The notes under the pieces are model-generated. The model ran no database searches, had not been told where the DNA came from, and saw only the letters and a program-made list of their open reading frames with translations. From contig SPJS01000062.1 in NCBI GenBank assembly GCA_006844705.1, forward strand, positions 50,962-114,961: DNA of 64,000 nucleotides, in the 5' to 3' direction. Of this stretch, positions 56,034 to 64,000 are shown in pieces (within the stretch, counting starts at the first letter, position 1; each line of letters opens with the position of its first letter). Origin of the DNA: Methylococcaceae bacterium. Its GTDB lineage: Bacteria; Pseudomonadota; Gammaproteobacteria; Methylococcales; Methylomonadaceae. The position numbers were made by a program, and so were the translations under genes.

Positions 56034-56063
56034 AAAAATGAGCGACACATCCCTGAGTCGCTC
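56034..56063 (-). terminator. Rho-independent terminator between the two All3515-like genes
   Basis: GAGCGAC (56040-56046) and GTCGCTC (56057-56063) pair; the minus strand continues with ATTTTTG. It may attenuate the last gene. Confidence 0.7.
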
Positions 56064-56072
56064 ATTACCAAA

Positions 56073-56960
56073 CTAACCTTTATTTCGCCGTTGAAAAAAA
56101 CCAACACCTGCAATGGCCATCATAAAAAGTGGAAACGCCGCAGGAACCGGAACCGAGGTTAAAGCATCCGGAGTCATGCGCATTTGAATTGCTTTAGCCA
56201 GATTTTCTTCAGACAAACCGTGGTTAAATAAGATATAAAAGGGATCTGAATCCTGATAACCCTCTGCAACCAGTTGCAAGGCCAGCAAATAGGCTGCATC
56301 ACCCACATGACCGACATTTTCAAGATACCAGTCGAGGTGGGCGTGAAGCGCGCCATCCGCAGAAGTATTGTCGATAATCAACGAGGGTGCCGCAGAGATG
56401 CCTTGCCCGGTAAACACCGTACTGCCTTCGTTATACACGGTTTCGCTAATTTCCTTAGGGATACAGATCAGCAACCCGCCACAATGGCTGGTATCTGTAG
56501 AAAGCACAGTTTCTGCACTCAAACCGCCAAATAATCGGATTTGCGGCCCTCCGGACGGACTCACATGCCAGTTTTTCGAATCAGCACGCCACGTTTGTAA
56601 CGCATCAACAGCACGATATTTTAGTAGCGTATGACTTGGTAGCCAGCCCGAAAGTCCCTGAAACCCTGGGTTATCAGTGCTGTCAGCACCACCGGCCAGA
56701 TCGCCAAAATCCGACAGAAATATCTCCTGCCCATTGCTACCGTCAATGGGTAATTGACCTGCCGACAAACCCAAACGGCTTAGCGCAGACAACGAATCAC
56801 AACCCAATGATGCGTCAGGACAAAAACCGCCATGAAGTTTATTGTTTTCCATCCACACACCGACATCCAAATGAATCGCAAAAGCGGATTTGGAAACAAG
56901 CAATCCAAAAAACAACAGGACTAAATAGCGTCCTTTAATCACGTGCTTTTTTAGCCTCAT
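56073..56960 (-). CDS. VPLPA-CTERM-type All3515-like protein, copy 1 of the zinc locus
   Basis: The 295-residue protein has a signal peptide (about residues 12-29, ending SAFA), then IHLDVGVWMENNKLHGGFC, LSDFGDLAGGADSTDNPGF, a body with DGALHAHLDWYLEN and NHGLSEENLAKAIQ, and a C-terminal VPVPAAFPLF, hydrophobic, QRRNKG. The layout DFGDLAGG...NPGF...LH.H.D...FN.GL matches the neighbouring copy. ATG 56960 has CAGGAG upstream and starts the signal region. The gene begins 44 bases after the ZnuD-like receptor and shares its transcript. A role in zinc capture at the cell surface is inferred. Confidence 0.72.
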   Translation of the reverse strand: MRLKKHVIKGRYLVLLFFGLLVSKSAFAIHLDVGVWMENNKLHGGFCPDASLGCDSLSALSRLGLSAGQLPIDGSNGQEIFLSDFGDLAGGADSTDNPGFQGLSGWLPSHTLLKYRAVDALQTWRADSKNWHVSPSGGPQIRLFGGLSAETVLSTDTSHCGGLLICIPKEISETVYNEGSTVFTGQGISAAPSLIIDNTSADGALHAHLDWYLENVGHVGDAAYLLALQLVAEGYQDSDPFYILFNHGLSEENLAKAIQMRMTPDALTSVPVPAAFPLFMMAIAGVGFFQRRNKG

Positions 56961-57004
56961 CTTTTTCTCCTGTAAAAAAATAATGTGTTGTAAAGTGATA
57001 ATCA

Positions 57005-59155
57005 TTAAAAATCTAGAGCAATCCCGATCTCAAAATTTCGCCCGATCTGAGGGGCAAAACTGCGCAAAAATGACACCGACTGCCTGATGTCTTCATCGAG
57101 CAGATTGGAGGCATTTACAAACAACCTCGCTTTCCCAAAATCAGTCTTCGATGCCTGTAATTCGAGACTCGCATCCAGCAGGTTGTAACCGGGTGTACGC
57201 GTCTCATTATTGCCCGGCCTGTGTTGCGCCCAGGCATGTGTCCAGCGAACAACCGCGTACCAGAAATCCTGTTGCGCCGATATAAATGCTCCTGCCCGAC
57301 GCGGTGGCTGACGCGGCACATCACCGGCACCCTCCGTGCGAAAGTAAGCGCGTGTGTAATCACCAAACACACCCAAGATAAACTGTCCGTATTCTTCTAT
57401 ATCGGCAGAAAATTCAATCTCAGCCTCATAGCCAAGAAAGCGGACATCCTGTTGCTGATACCCCAGGACCGGTACACATTGCTCAAGCTGCACGCATTGA
57501 ATGCGGAACAACTGCTCATCCACATCAAAGAAAAAGCCCTGATTTTCCTGATAGATGTAATTGTTAATATTATTTTTGAATACATTTAACCGCGCTTTGA
57601 CCACATCACTGTGATAATCAAAACTTAACTCCAATGCATTGGAGTTCTCCATCTCCAGCGCAATATTGCCAACATCAAACGAGCGCGTTGCCAGATGTGG
57701 ACCCAGCGACAACACTTCCTGTACGGCTGGAGGCCGTTGCGCATACTGCCAATGCAGAGAAATGCTGGCCGCATCCGTCACCTGATACAGTCCTGTCAGC
57801 GAAAACGACCATGCATCATGCTCAAGCAAGCCCGGCAAAGTTGCGCTCACCAGCCCACCTATCACACGTTCGGTTTGCTGGGGCTGAATACGTTGTTGTT
57901 CAAAGCGAACACCCCCTTCAAACTCGATATCCCCCCAAACAAGCTTTTGCATCCAGTACGCTGCTTTACGACTGATTTCGCTTTCCGGAATAAAATTTTC
58001 ACTGCCGATGGCGGAAAAATCCTGCAAACTGAATTGAACCCCGGCGGTACTGTTTAGATAATCGGTCTGCCTTAGATCCATCTCATAGCGTATTTCGCGG
58101 GCAAAATTATCAAATGTAGTTACGCCGCCTGCTTCCAGCTCGTCGTGCGTATAATCGACAATAATGGCATGCAGGCGCATGCTTTCCAGCACAGCCACAT
58201 CGGTAAACCATTCCCCTTTCAGCTCATACCGAATATTTTCCATGTCAATGCGCACCTGCTCTCCCTCTCCAGACACAGGCACATTGTTGTGGGTATGGGT
58301 GGGATGACCGCCCGGCGGAATACCATAATTACTCTCATAGGCACTCACCGATGCGCCAAAAAAACCCATCACTTCATCAACAAATGAAAAACCGACCGCG
58401 CCGGTCCGGGTATTCGCATTGGAATTTCCGATAAAACCCTCTGTGTTACCCGTGGCATTCAAGCCAAATTGTTCAAATACCGCTTCCTCATCCATGGCGA
58501 ACCCTGGGATTTCAACCTGCTCTCGACTTCTAATCAGGCCATCCATATGCACAATAAAAAAGTCATCAAACGCCTTATTCAGTTTGAACAGCCCTGTATG
58601 TTCATCAGAATTCGTGTTGTAACGATATTCAGAACTCAAATTTAAAGGCTGTTCCGGAAGGTATTCGGCAATACGGTAATCGACCAGATTGACCACCCCT
58701 CCCAATGCGGTACCGCCGTATCGAATCACCGACGGGCCTTTTTCAATGCGGATCTCATCCGTCAATAATGCCTCGACCGTATTCGCATGATCCGGACTGA
58801 TATTGGACGCATCATGACTTCCCAACCCATCCTGGGCAACCAGCACTCTGGAGCCGCTAAGTCCGCGAATCACAGGGACTCCGACAGAAGGTCCAAAACT
58901 GGCATTGCTTAATCCCATTTCTTTTTCCAGTGTTTCCCCAAGGTTACTGCGCAAACGATTACGCAACTTTCTACCCGTCAAGGTCGACTTTCGATGCATG
59001 TCTTCACTATCCAGTGCTTCGCTCTCAATAGTGATTGCATCCAGGTTTTCAACATCCGCCGGGCTGTTGATCTCTTCAGCCGCAATGCTTTCCATAACAC
59101 AAACAAAAACCACCCCCAGCCTTAAAAAAAACATCAGCACACAAAATGTAACCAT
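57005..59155 (-). CDS. znuD: ZnuD-like TonB-dependent zinc receptor
   Basis: The 716-residue protein has a signal region (about 1-26), a TonB plug (about 55-160; GLSNASFGPSVGVPVIRGL, RVLVAQDGLGSHDASNISPDH, IRIEKGPSVIRYGG) and a beta-barrel ending in ALDF. The loop YESNYGIPPGGHPTHTHNN (about 285) places a His-rich segment where ZnuD proteins carry a zinc-binding loop, and VRIDMENIRYELKGEW follows as in that group. Zur-like boxes lie directly upstream. It probably imports zinc across the outer membrane with TonB energy. ATG 59155 lacks a clear ribosome-binding site; TTG 59161 and a later ATG at 59134 are alternatives. Confidence 0.8.
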   Translation of the reverse strand: MVTFCVLMFFLRLGVVFVCVMESIAAEEINSPADVENLDAITIESEALDSEDMHRKSTLTGRKLRNRLRSNLGETLEKEMGLSNASFGPSVGVPVIRGLSGSRVLVAQDGLGSHDASNISPDHANTVEALLTDEIRIEKGPSVIRYGGTALGGVVNLVDYRIAEYLPEQPLNLSSEYRYNTNSDEHTGLFKLNKAFDDFFIVHMDGLIRSREQVEIPGFAMDEEAVFEQFGLNATGNTEGFIGNSNANTRTGAVGFSFVDEVMGFFGASVSAYESNYGIPPGGHPTHTHNNVPVSGEGEQVRIDMENIRYELKGEWFTDVAVLESMRLHAIIVDYTHDELEAGGVTTFDNFAREIRYEMDLRQTDYLNSTAGVQFSLQDFSAIGSENFIPESEISRKAAYWMQKLVWGDIEFEGGVRFEQQRIQPQQTERVIGGLVSATLPGLLEHDAWSFSLTGLYQVTDAASISLHWQYAQRPPAVQEVLSLGPHLATRSFDVGNIALEMENSNALELSFDYHSDVVKARLNVFKNNINNYIYQENQGFFFDVDEQLFRIQCVQLEQCVPVLGYQQQDVRFLGYEAEIEFSADIEEYGQFILGVFGDYTRAYFRTEGAGDVPRQPPRRAGAFISAQQDFWYAVVRWTHAWAQHRPGNNETRTPGYNLLDASLELQASKTDFGKARLFVNASNLLDEDIRQSVSFLRSFAPQIGRNFEIGIALDF

Positions 59156-59163
59156 AAACAAGA

Positions 59164-59204
59164 GATGTTATATCGTAACACATACAGCCTATGTTACAAC
59201 ATAA
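59164..59204 (-). promoter_or_regulatory. Two Zur-like operator boxes upstream of the znuD-like operon
   Basis: On the minus strand TGTTACGATATAACA (59180-59166) matches the Zur pattern TGTTATAnTATAACA closely. A second palindrome ATGTTGTAACAT lies at 59202-59191. The boxes sit immediately before the start codon, where a bound repressor would block transcription. That Zur binds here is inference from motif and neighbouring genes. Confidence 0.6.
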
Positions 59205-59579
59205 CTTTTACTGTTTAATGTCTTCTATCTTATGCCCTCTGCCTTTCGGCACTCTGTCCAATTCATTGCCTGCTTTTTCCTGATATGCGTGTGTTCATGC
59301 CAGGTATCGCTGCATGGCATCTGGATGACTACCGCATCCATCAATAGCTAATCATCGACGGGGTCTCAACCTGCCTGTTTCCCGCTAATGCTGGAGTTCG
59401 GGAAACATCGCTTTTAATAACAGTACTGTAAAGTTCCTGAATATACGAAAATTGCATGAAATACTTGAGCATTTTCTTCACATTTTTATCGTCAATCTTT
59501 CATCAGCCTTATTAACATTCGTCATATAAAACAGTTACAATACTCGGTTTTCTATTTTTACTGCGTACGCTAATCAACC
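59205..59579 (+). promoter_or_regulatory. Intergenic region with DAHP synthase promoter
   Basis: A -35 TTAACA (59512-59517) and -10 TACAAT (59536-59541) with an 18-base spacer fit a vegetative promoter about 40 bases before the aroG-like start. A 9-bp stem, TGTTTCCCG/CGGGAAACA at 59376-59384 and 59399-59407, lies farther upstream with no T-run. Nothing else coding is supported. Confidence 0.45.
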
Positions 59580-60650
59580 ATGTCAACGCAATATACTACT
59601 GACGACTTGAGGATTTGTGAGACCAAGGAAGTGGTCGCACCCGTTGAAATTCATGACGAGATTCCGATTTCCGACAAGGCTGTGGAAACGGCGCTGGCTT
59701 CCCGCCAGGCTATTCATAACATCCTCTATGGTCAAGATGACCGCCTGCTGGTTGTGGTAGGCCCCTGCTCTATCCACGACCCGGAAGCCGCGATTGAATA
59801 TGCCGGCAAGCTGAAGGAGGTTAAAGACAGACTGGCGGATGACCTGTTCATCGTCATGCGCGTGTATTTTGAAAAGCCGCGCACCACGGTTGGCTGGAAA
59901 GGCTTGATTAACGATCCGGAATTAAATGCCAGCTTTAACATTAATAAAGGGTTGCGCATTGCCCGGCAACTGTTGCTGGATATCAATAACCTGGGCGTAC
60001 CGGCAGCAACAGAATACCTTGATTTAATTACCCCGCAATATGTGTCCGACCTGATTTCATGGGGTGCGATTGGTGCACGAACGACAGAAAGCCAGGTGCA
60101 CCGAGAACTGGCCTCGGGTATGTCGTGTCCGGTCGGTTTTAAAAATGCCACTGATGGCTCGGTCAAAATTGCTATTGATGCGATCCGTGCCGCAATGAGC
60201 CCGCATCATTTTCTGTCGGTGACCAAAGAAGGCCGCTCAGCGATTTTTTCTACCAAAGGCAATGAAGATGCCCACATCATTTTACGTGGTGGCAATGATG
60301 AGCCCAACTATGATGCGGTTAATGTGGAAAAAGTCGGAGAAGGCTTGAAAAAAGCCAAACTCCCGCAAACCATCATGATTGATTTCAGCCACGCCAACAG
60401 CCTGAAGCAATTTCAACGACAAATGATTGTCGCTGATGATGTCTGTGGCCAGATTGCCAGCGGCGATACCCGCATCATTGGCGCGATGGTGGAAAGTCAC
60501 CTTAAATCCGGTCGACAAGATGTTGTGGAAGGCCAACCGTTGACCTATGGACAAAGTATTACCGATGCCTGCCTCGGCTGGAATGACAGCGTTTCCCTGC
60601 TGGAATCACTGGCCCAGGCCGTGCAAAAGCGTCGTGTTGTAGAAAAATAA
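59580..60650 (+). CDS. aroG: 3-deoxy-7-phosphoheptulonate (DAHP) synthase, type I
   Basis: The 356-residue enzyme shows LLVVVGPCSIHDPEAAIEYA (about 57), RVYFEKPRTTVGWKGLINDP, GARTTESQVHRELASG and MIDFSHANSLKQ, all diagnostic of the AroFGH class. It joins PEP and erythrose 4-phosphate at the head of the shikimate pathway. Which feedback class (Phe, Tyr or Trp) cannot be read from the sequence; the symbol stands for the family. It has a full-length N-terminal regulatory extension. ThiSG starts right after its stop, so the two form an operon. Confidence 0.92.
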   Translation: MSTQYTTDDLRICETKEVVAPVEIHDEIPISDKAVETALASRQAIHNILYGQDDRLLVVVGPCSIHDPEAAIEYAGKLKEVKDRLADDLFIVMRVYFEKPRTTVGWKGLINDPELNASFNINKGLRIARQLLLDINNLGVPAATEYLDLITPQYVSDLISWGAIGARTTESQVHRELASGMSCPVGFKNATDGSVKIAIDAIRAAMSPHHFLSVTKEGRSAIFSTKGNEDAHIILRGGNDEPNYDAVNVEKVGEGLKKAKLPQTIMIDFSHANSLKQFQRQMIVADDVCGQIASGDTRIIGAMVESHLKSGRQDVVEGQPLTYGQSITDACLGWNDSVSLLESLAQAVQKRRVVEK

Positions 60651-60659
60651 GTGAATAAT

Positions 60660-61637
60660 ATGAAAATAACCGTAAACGGAGAAGTCAAAGAATTTTCCGA
60701 AAACAGCAAAGTGGCCGATGTTGTCGCATCACTGGGATTGACCGGCAAACGCATCGCCGTTGAATTAAACAGGGAAATTCTTCCTTTTGATCAGTACACC
60801 CGCCAGCCACTGGCCACTGACGACCGCCTGGAAATCGTACAGGCCATTGGTGGCGGACAGGACGATAGTTTTAGCGTCGCAGGTAAAGCCTACCAGTCGC
60901 GTTTACTGGTCGGCACCGGCAAATACAAAGATCTGGAAGAAACCCGCCTGGCCATTGAGGCTAGCGGTGCAGAAATCGTGACCGTGGCCATTCGCCGGAC
61001 CAATATTGGTCAGAATGCCGATGAACCCAATTTGCTGGATGTCATCTCGCCTGACAAGTACACCATTCTACCCAATACAGCCGGATGCTTCACCGCAGAT
61101 GACGCCGTCAGAACCTGCCGTTTAGCGCGTGAATTGCTGGGTGGTCACAAGCTGGTCAAGCTGGAAGTACTGGCCGATCAAAAAACCCTGTTTCCGGATG
61201 TAGCGGAAACTTTTGTCGCCGCCGAACTGCTGGTTAACGACGGCTTTGATGTGATGGTGTACACCAATGATGATCCCATCGCCGCTAAAAAACTGGAAGA
61301 TATCGGCTGTGTGGCTGTCATGCCATTGGCTGCGCCGATTGGTTCCGGGCTAGGCATTCGCAATCCACACAATATTTTAACCATAGTGGAAAACGCCAGC
61401 GTGCCGATTCTTGTCGATGCCGGTGTAGGCACTGCCTCGGATGCCGCCATCGCCATGGAACTGGGCTGTGATGGGGTGTTGATGAACACGGCCATCGCCG
61501 CTGCGCAAAACCCTGTGCTTATGGCCTCGGCAATGAAGAAAGGCATCGAAGCTGGCCGTGAAGCCTTCCTTGCCGGACGCATGCCGAGAAAGCGTTTTGC
61601 GTCTGCCTCATCACCGATTGATGGACTATTTTTGTAA
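60660..61637 (+). CDS. thiG: ThiS-ThiG fusion: sulfur carrier plus thiazole synthase
   Basis: The 325-residue product joins a ThiS ubiquitin-like domain (about 1-66, [20 protein letters not shown] to [12 protein letters not shown]) with ThiG (about 75-325, [32 protein letters not shown] and [29 protein letters not shown]). Free ThiS needs a C-terminal GG for thiocarboxylation; here GGG continues into GQDDSF, so processing or an unusual mechanism is required. Such fusions are annotated in some gammaproteobacteria. It makes the thiazole of thiamine. ATG 60660 is preferred over GTG 60651, which lies just after the DAHP synthase stop. Confidence 0.9.
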   Translation: MKITVNGEVKEFSENSKVADVVASLGLTGKRIAVELNREILPFDQYTRQPLATDDRLEIVQAIGGGQDDSFSVAGKAYQSRLLVGTGKYKDLEETRLAIEASGAEIVTVAIRRTNIGQNADEPNLLDVISPDKYTILPNTAGCFTADDAVRTCRLARELLGGHKLVKLEVLADQKTLFPDVAETFVAAELLVNDGFDVMVYTNDDPIAAKKLEDIGCVAVMPLAAPIGSGLGIRNPHNILTIVENASVPILVDAGVGTASDAAIAMELGCDGVLMNTAIAAAQNPVLMASAMKKGIEAGREAFLAGRMPRKRFASASSPIDGLFL

Positions 61638-61650
61638 AATGATCTGATTT

Positions 61651-61676
61651 GTTGGGTTACGCGTTGCTAACCCAAC
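61651..61676. repeat. Palindromic dispersed repeat, copy 2
   Basis: GTTGGGTTA (61651-61659) and TAACCCAAC (61668-61676) pair around CGCGTTGC. The core GGGTTACG...GCTAACCC is shared with the element at 12939-12967. Confidence 0.6.
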
Positions 61677-61692
61677 CAACGTTTCTACCTCC

Positions 61693-62379
61693 ATGTCTCA
61701 ACGTATTGATCCCGAACGCATCCGCAGCTTTATCCGCCGCCAGGGCCGTGCCACTGCTGGACAGCAACATGCACTGGATAATTACTGGGAAAAATACTGC
61801 CTTGACCCGACGACAGACTATGATTTTCAGCACGTCTTTGGACGCAACGCGCCGCTGATCGTAGAAATCGGTTTTGGCAATGGCGACAGCCTCGCGCACA
61901 TGGCGGCGAGCCATCCGCATATTGATTACATCGGCATCGAAGTACACCGCCCCGGTGTCGGCCATCTAATGCTCTTGCTGGAACAGCAGGGTATCAGTAA
62001 TGTGCGTATTTACCATCATGATGCGATAGACATTCTGGAGCAGAAAATAGCCGATCACAGTCTGGCCGGAATTCACCTGTTCTTCCCCGACCCCTGGCAC
62101 AAAACAAAACATCACAAGCGCCGCATCGTGCGCCCCAGCTTTGTTAAATTGATAAGCCGAAAACTTGAATCCAGCGGCTATTTTCATGCCGCCACCGACT
62201 GGCAACATTACGCCAAATGGATGCTTCCCATTCTTGCCGCCGAACCCGGTTTACAAAACACCAGCGCGAGCGGTGATTACTGCCCCAGACCGGATTACCG
62301 TCCCACCACCAAATTTGAAAAGCGCGGTCTGCGTCTTGGGCATGGGGTGTGGGATATTATTTTCAAAAAAATAAAGTAG
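61693..62379 (+). CDS. trmB: tRNA (guanine(46)-N7)-methyltransferase
   Basis: The 228-residue protein has the SAM-binding block LIVEIGFGNGDSLAHMA (about 56), GIEVHRPGVGHLML, HLFFPDPWHKTKHHKRRIV (about 132) and the C-terminal TKFEKRGLRLGHGVWDIIF, all TrmB signatures. It methylates G46 in the variable loop of tRNAs. It is separated from thiSG by the dispersed palindrome. The ribosome-binding site is weak. Length is normal. Confidence 0.94.
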   Translation: MSQRIDPERIRSFIRRQGRATAGQQHALDNYWEKYCLDPTTDYDFQHVFGRNAPLIVEIGFGNGDSLAHMAASHPHIDYIGIEVHRPGVGHLMLLLEQQGISNVRIYHHDAIDILEQKIADHSLAGIHLFFPDPWHKTKHHKRRIVRPSFVKLISRKLESSGYFHAATDWQHYAKWMLPILAAEPGLQNTSASGDYCPRPDYRPTTKFEKRGLRLGHGVWDIIFKKIK

Positions 62380-62389
62380 CCGTTGCCAT

Positions 62390-63319
62390 TTAATCATCGT
62401 TTGTGAAAAACAGTGTCTTTAGCCCCTTGTCCTGCGCATCGACAAAGACTTCCGGCGGCTTGATGGCATAGGCAAACGGGTAGTCAGGTGCATGTTCTTC
62501 CACCATATCCAGCAAAAACTGTTCACTTAGTTGAGGTGCATTCAGGCAAAGCAGCAAGGATGACCGAGGTGCCATAAATTCAGCTAAACGACGGATGATT
62601 TTTGGGTAATCACGCGCGATATCCACACTGCCTTTTTGCAAGGTGGGCGGGTCACAAATCAAGACGTCATACGGCCCGTGTTTTTTGATGCGGCTGAATG
62701 ATTTGAAGATATCGAGCTTATCAAAGCGCACCTTATCCAGAGATTGTTGATTCAGCTGATGATTGTCCCGGCCACTGTTCAACGCACTGCGACTCATATC
62801 AATATTGAACACCGACTGGGCCCCACCGGCGATGGCTGCCACAGAAAACCCGCAGGTATAGGCAAACAGATTCAAAACACGCTTGTCTTGCGCATGTTTA
62901 CGAACAAATTGACGGCCATTGCGCATGTCCAGAAACAAGCCCAGATTACGGTTTTTGCCCAGCTGCAATTTATATTTTAATCCCGCTTCCTGCACCACCA
63001 GCTCGCGCACCGGCTGACCAAATAACACCTCCATTGGCCCGGTGGAAATATAGCGATGTTGCACCTTGACCGTTTCACACTGCGGTACCCGCTCGTGCAA
63101 TTGTGCGGCCAGTTTGTGTATAGCTTGATCTGTCTCCGGCGCAAACAGGGTAATCAAAAGCACCGGGGGCAACCAGTCCACCGTCACATGATGCAAGCCC
63201 GGATACGCCCGTCCACGCCCATGAAACAAACGCTGCACCTGCAACAACTGTTCGGCATGAACAGGCAGGGAAATATGCTGACAAAGAGAGGTGATTTCAG
63301 GCACAGGGATTTGATACAA
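62390..63319 (-). CDS. Class I SAM methyltransferase, RlmI/RlmK-like
   Basis: The 309-residue protein has a SAM-fold C-terminal part with GLFLDMRNGRQFVRKHAQDKRVLNLFAYTCGFSVAA (about 128-165), NIDMSRSALNSGRDNHQLN and the motif VLICDPPTLQKGS (about 215), typical of the RlmI/RlmK group of 23S rRNA methyltransferases. It lacks the N-terminal PUA domain of RlmI and has a short domain with LFHGRGRAYPGLHHVTVDW instead. The exact target base is not predictable. The start is TTG 63319, forced by an in-frame TGA nine bases farther upstream. Confidence 0.78.
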   Translation of the reverse strand: MYQIPVPEITSLCQHISLPVHAEQLLQVQRLFHGRGRAYPGLHHVTVDWLPPVLLITLFAPETDQAIHKLAAQLHERVPQCETVKVQHRYISTGPMEVLFGQPVRELVVQEAGLKYKLQLGKNRNLGLFLDMRNGRQFVRKHAQDKRVLNLFAYTCGFSVAAIAGGAQSVFNIDMSRSALNSGRDNHQLNQQSLDKVRFDKLDIFKSFSRIKKHGPYDVLICDPPTLQKGSVDIARDYPKIIRRLAEFMAPRSSLLLCLNAPQLSEQFLLDMVEEHAPDYPFAYAIKPPEVFVDAQDKGLKTLFFTNDD

Positions 63320-63613
63320 GCAAAATATTCAATGTACCAAGCCTGATGTTAAACATAAAGCCATGTAATGACTTGTTTTTGAGCGTCTTTGATTGAGTCA
63401 GATCAAACCTAAACCGGGCGTTGTAACTTGGTTCTATATAAGTGGGTGTAAAAACATTTAACATCACCGCACAATAAATCCTGTTTTTTACACGTCACAT
63501 TACGTCTATTCTGGCATAAAGCCAAGCGCTCGACAGGGTATCTGAGTTGTCAACAGTTAATCCAGGGGGACTCGTACAGAGTCTTTCAACCTCGACCTTG
63601 GCGGTTACATAGG

Positions 63614-64000
63614 TTATGTCTTGTTTGATGCCACTACATCCATTCCCCTGAAAATAGAACAACGTTTAAACACTTCAAGATCGGGTGACAACCCCTTCTG
63701 TTGACAGTATTTGGCGGCCAGTTTGGTCAGTCCTTTGATTTCGCGACCGGTTGCCTCTGGAAAAATGTCACTCAGCGTCACGACCAGTTCATCATCTACC
63801 TGCAAGCCGAACTGTTCGGTCATGACTTTCCATATTTTAATGCGATCTTCACGTTGCGGCACATGGTAGCGAATCAAGGCAATACAGCGCGAGACAATGG
63901 CTTCGTCTATGTCATCAATGCGGTTGGTGGTTAAAAACAGCAGGCCGTTGAAATATTCCAGTACGCGCAAAAATACGCCGACCACCGCATTGGATGAGAT
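63614..64000 (-). CDS. AAA-family ATPase, C-terminal part, cut by window edge
   Basis: The frame is open through the right edge, leaving the last 128 residues. FNGLLFLTTNRIDDIDEAIVSRC is the sensor-1 region of AAA ATPases, followed by the lid domain with YHVPQREDRIKIWKV and ATGREIKGLTKLAAKYCQ (sensor-2-like). The Walker motifs would lie beyond the window, and the substrate domain is unknown. The 294 bases between this stop and the methyltransferase hold no supported gene. Confidence 0.8.
   Translation of the reverse strand: MSSNAVVGVFLRVLEYFNGLLFLTTNRIDDIDEAIVSRCIALIRYHVPQREDRIKIWKVMTEQFGLQVDDELVVTLSDIFPEATGREIKGLTKLAAKYCQQKGLSPDLEVFKRCSIFRGMDVVASNKT

Noticed and set aside
59376..59407. Attenuator hairpin before the DAHP synthase gene
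   Set aside because: It lies upstream of the likely promoter, lacks a T-run and no leader peptide with aromatic codons is seen.
1..64000. tRNA, rRNA, riboswitch or origin elements
   Set aside because: I searched intergenic stretches for T-loop, cobalamin, thiamine and glycine riboswitch landmarks and for DnaA-box clusters and saw none convincing.

Overview
The window looks like a chromosomal piece of a gammaproteobacterial methylotroph, probably close to the type I methanotrophs (Methylococcales). The support is a serine-cycle gene set with mtdA and formate-tetrahydrofolate ligase, a fused ThiS-ThiG, a TamA/TamB pair, cytochrome c maturation by CcmI, and ten proteins ending in the VPLPA-CTERM sorting signal typical of gammaproteobacteria with exosortase XrtD. 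The genus is inference only. No rRNA, tRNA, CRISPR array or phage module was recognised.

Layout. 1-6.1 kb: the 5' end of an IS256-type transposase, then tamA-tamB and a frameshifted relic of mltF. 6.1-10.8 kb: an ankyrin/Sel1 protein and a membrane-anchored ferredoxin-flavoprotein, divergent from a tetra-His, b-type-cytochrome-like membrane protein. 10.8-20.6 kb: an island of seven VPLPA-CTERM surface proteins, in which DFEDG-type proteins and HAF-repeat proteins occur in pairs, interrupted by EthD, GNAT and SUMF1-type genes. It contains sigma-54-like promoters and long palindromes. 20.6-30.0 kb: two giant multihaem cytochromes (21 and 28-29 haem motifs), an AMIN-like secreted protein and an AMIN/TPR/beta-barrel protein, followed on the other strand by a hydrolase-fold lipoprotein and ccmI. 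30.2-34.2 kb: another VPLPA protein, Nif3, Nudix and a TonB receptor. 34.4-42.0 kb: hprA, mdh, mtdA, glycerate kinase, glyA and fhs, i.e. one-carbon assimilation. 42.0-45.0 kb: a secreted metzincin with a separately encoded propeptide-like partner. 45.0-55.1 kb: a Na+-pumping oxaloacetate decarboxylase (oadGAB), divergent from an RnfB-like protein and a 1615-residue PFOR-like fusion, then an RDD membrane protein. 55.2-59.2 kb: a ZnuD-like receptor with two VPLPA proteins behind Zur-like boxes. 59.5-64.0 kb: DAHP synthase, ThiSG, TrmB, an RlmI/K-like methyltransferase and an AAA ATPase cut by the window end.

How the genes may work together. The strongest candidate for an undescribed system is the run at 20.6-27.5 kb. 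About fifty covalent haem sites are carried by two secreted cytochromes encoded next to an outer-membrane barrel, with a quinone- or NAD(P)H-linked membrane module (8.2-10.8 kb) nearby. This is the gene content expected of a porin-cytochrome conduit moving electrons across the outer membrane, surrounded by exosortase-sorted surface proteins. That role is inferred from domains and gene order; no sequence search was possible.
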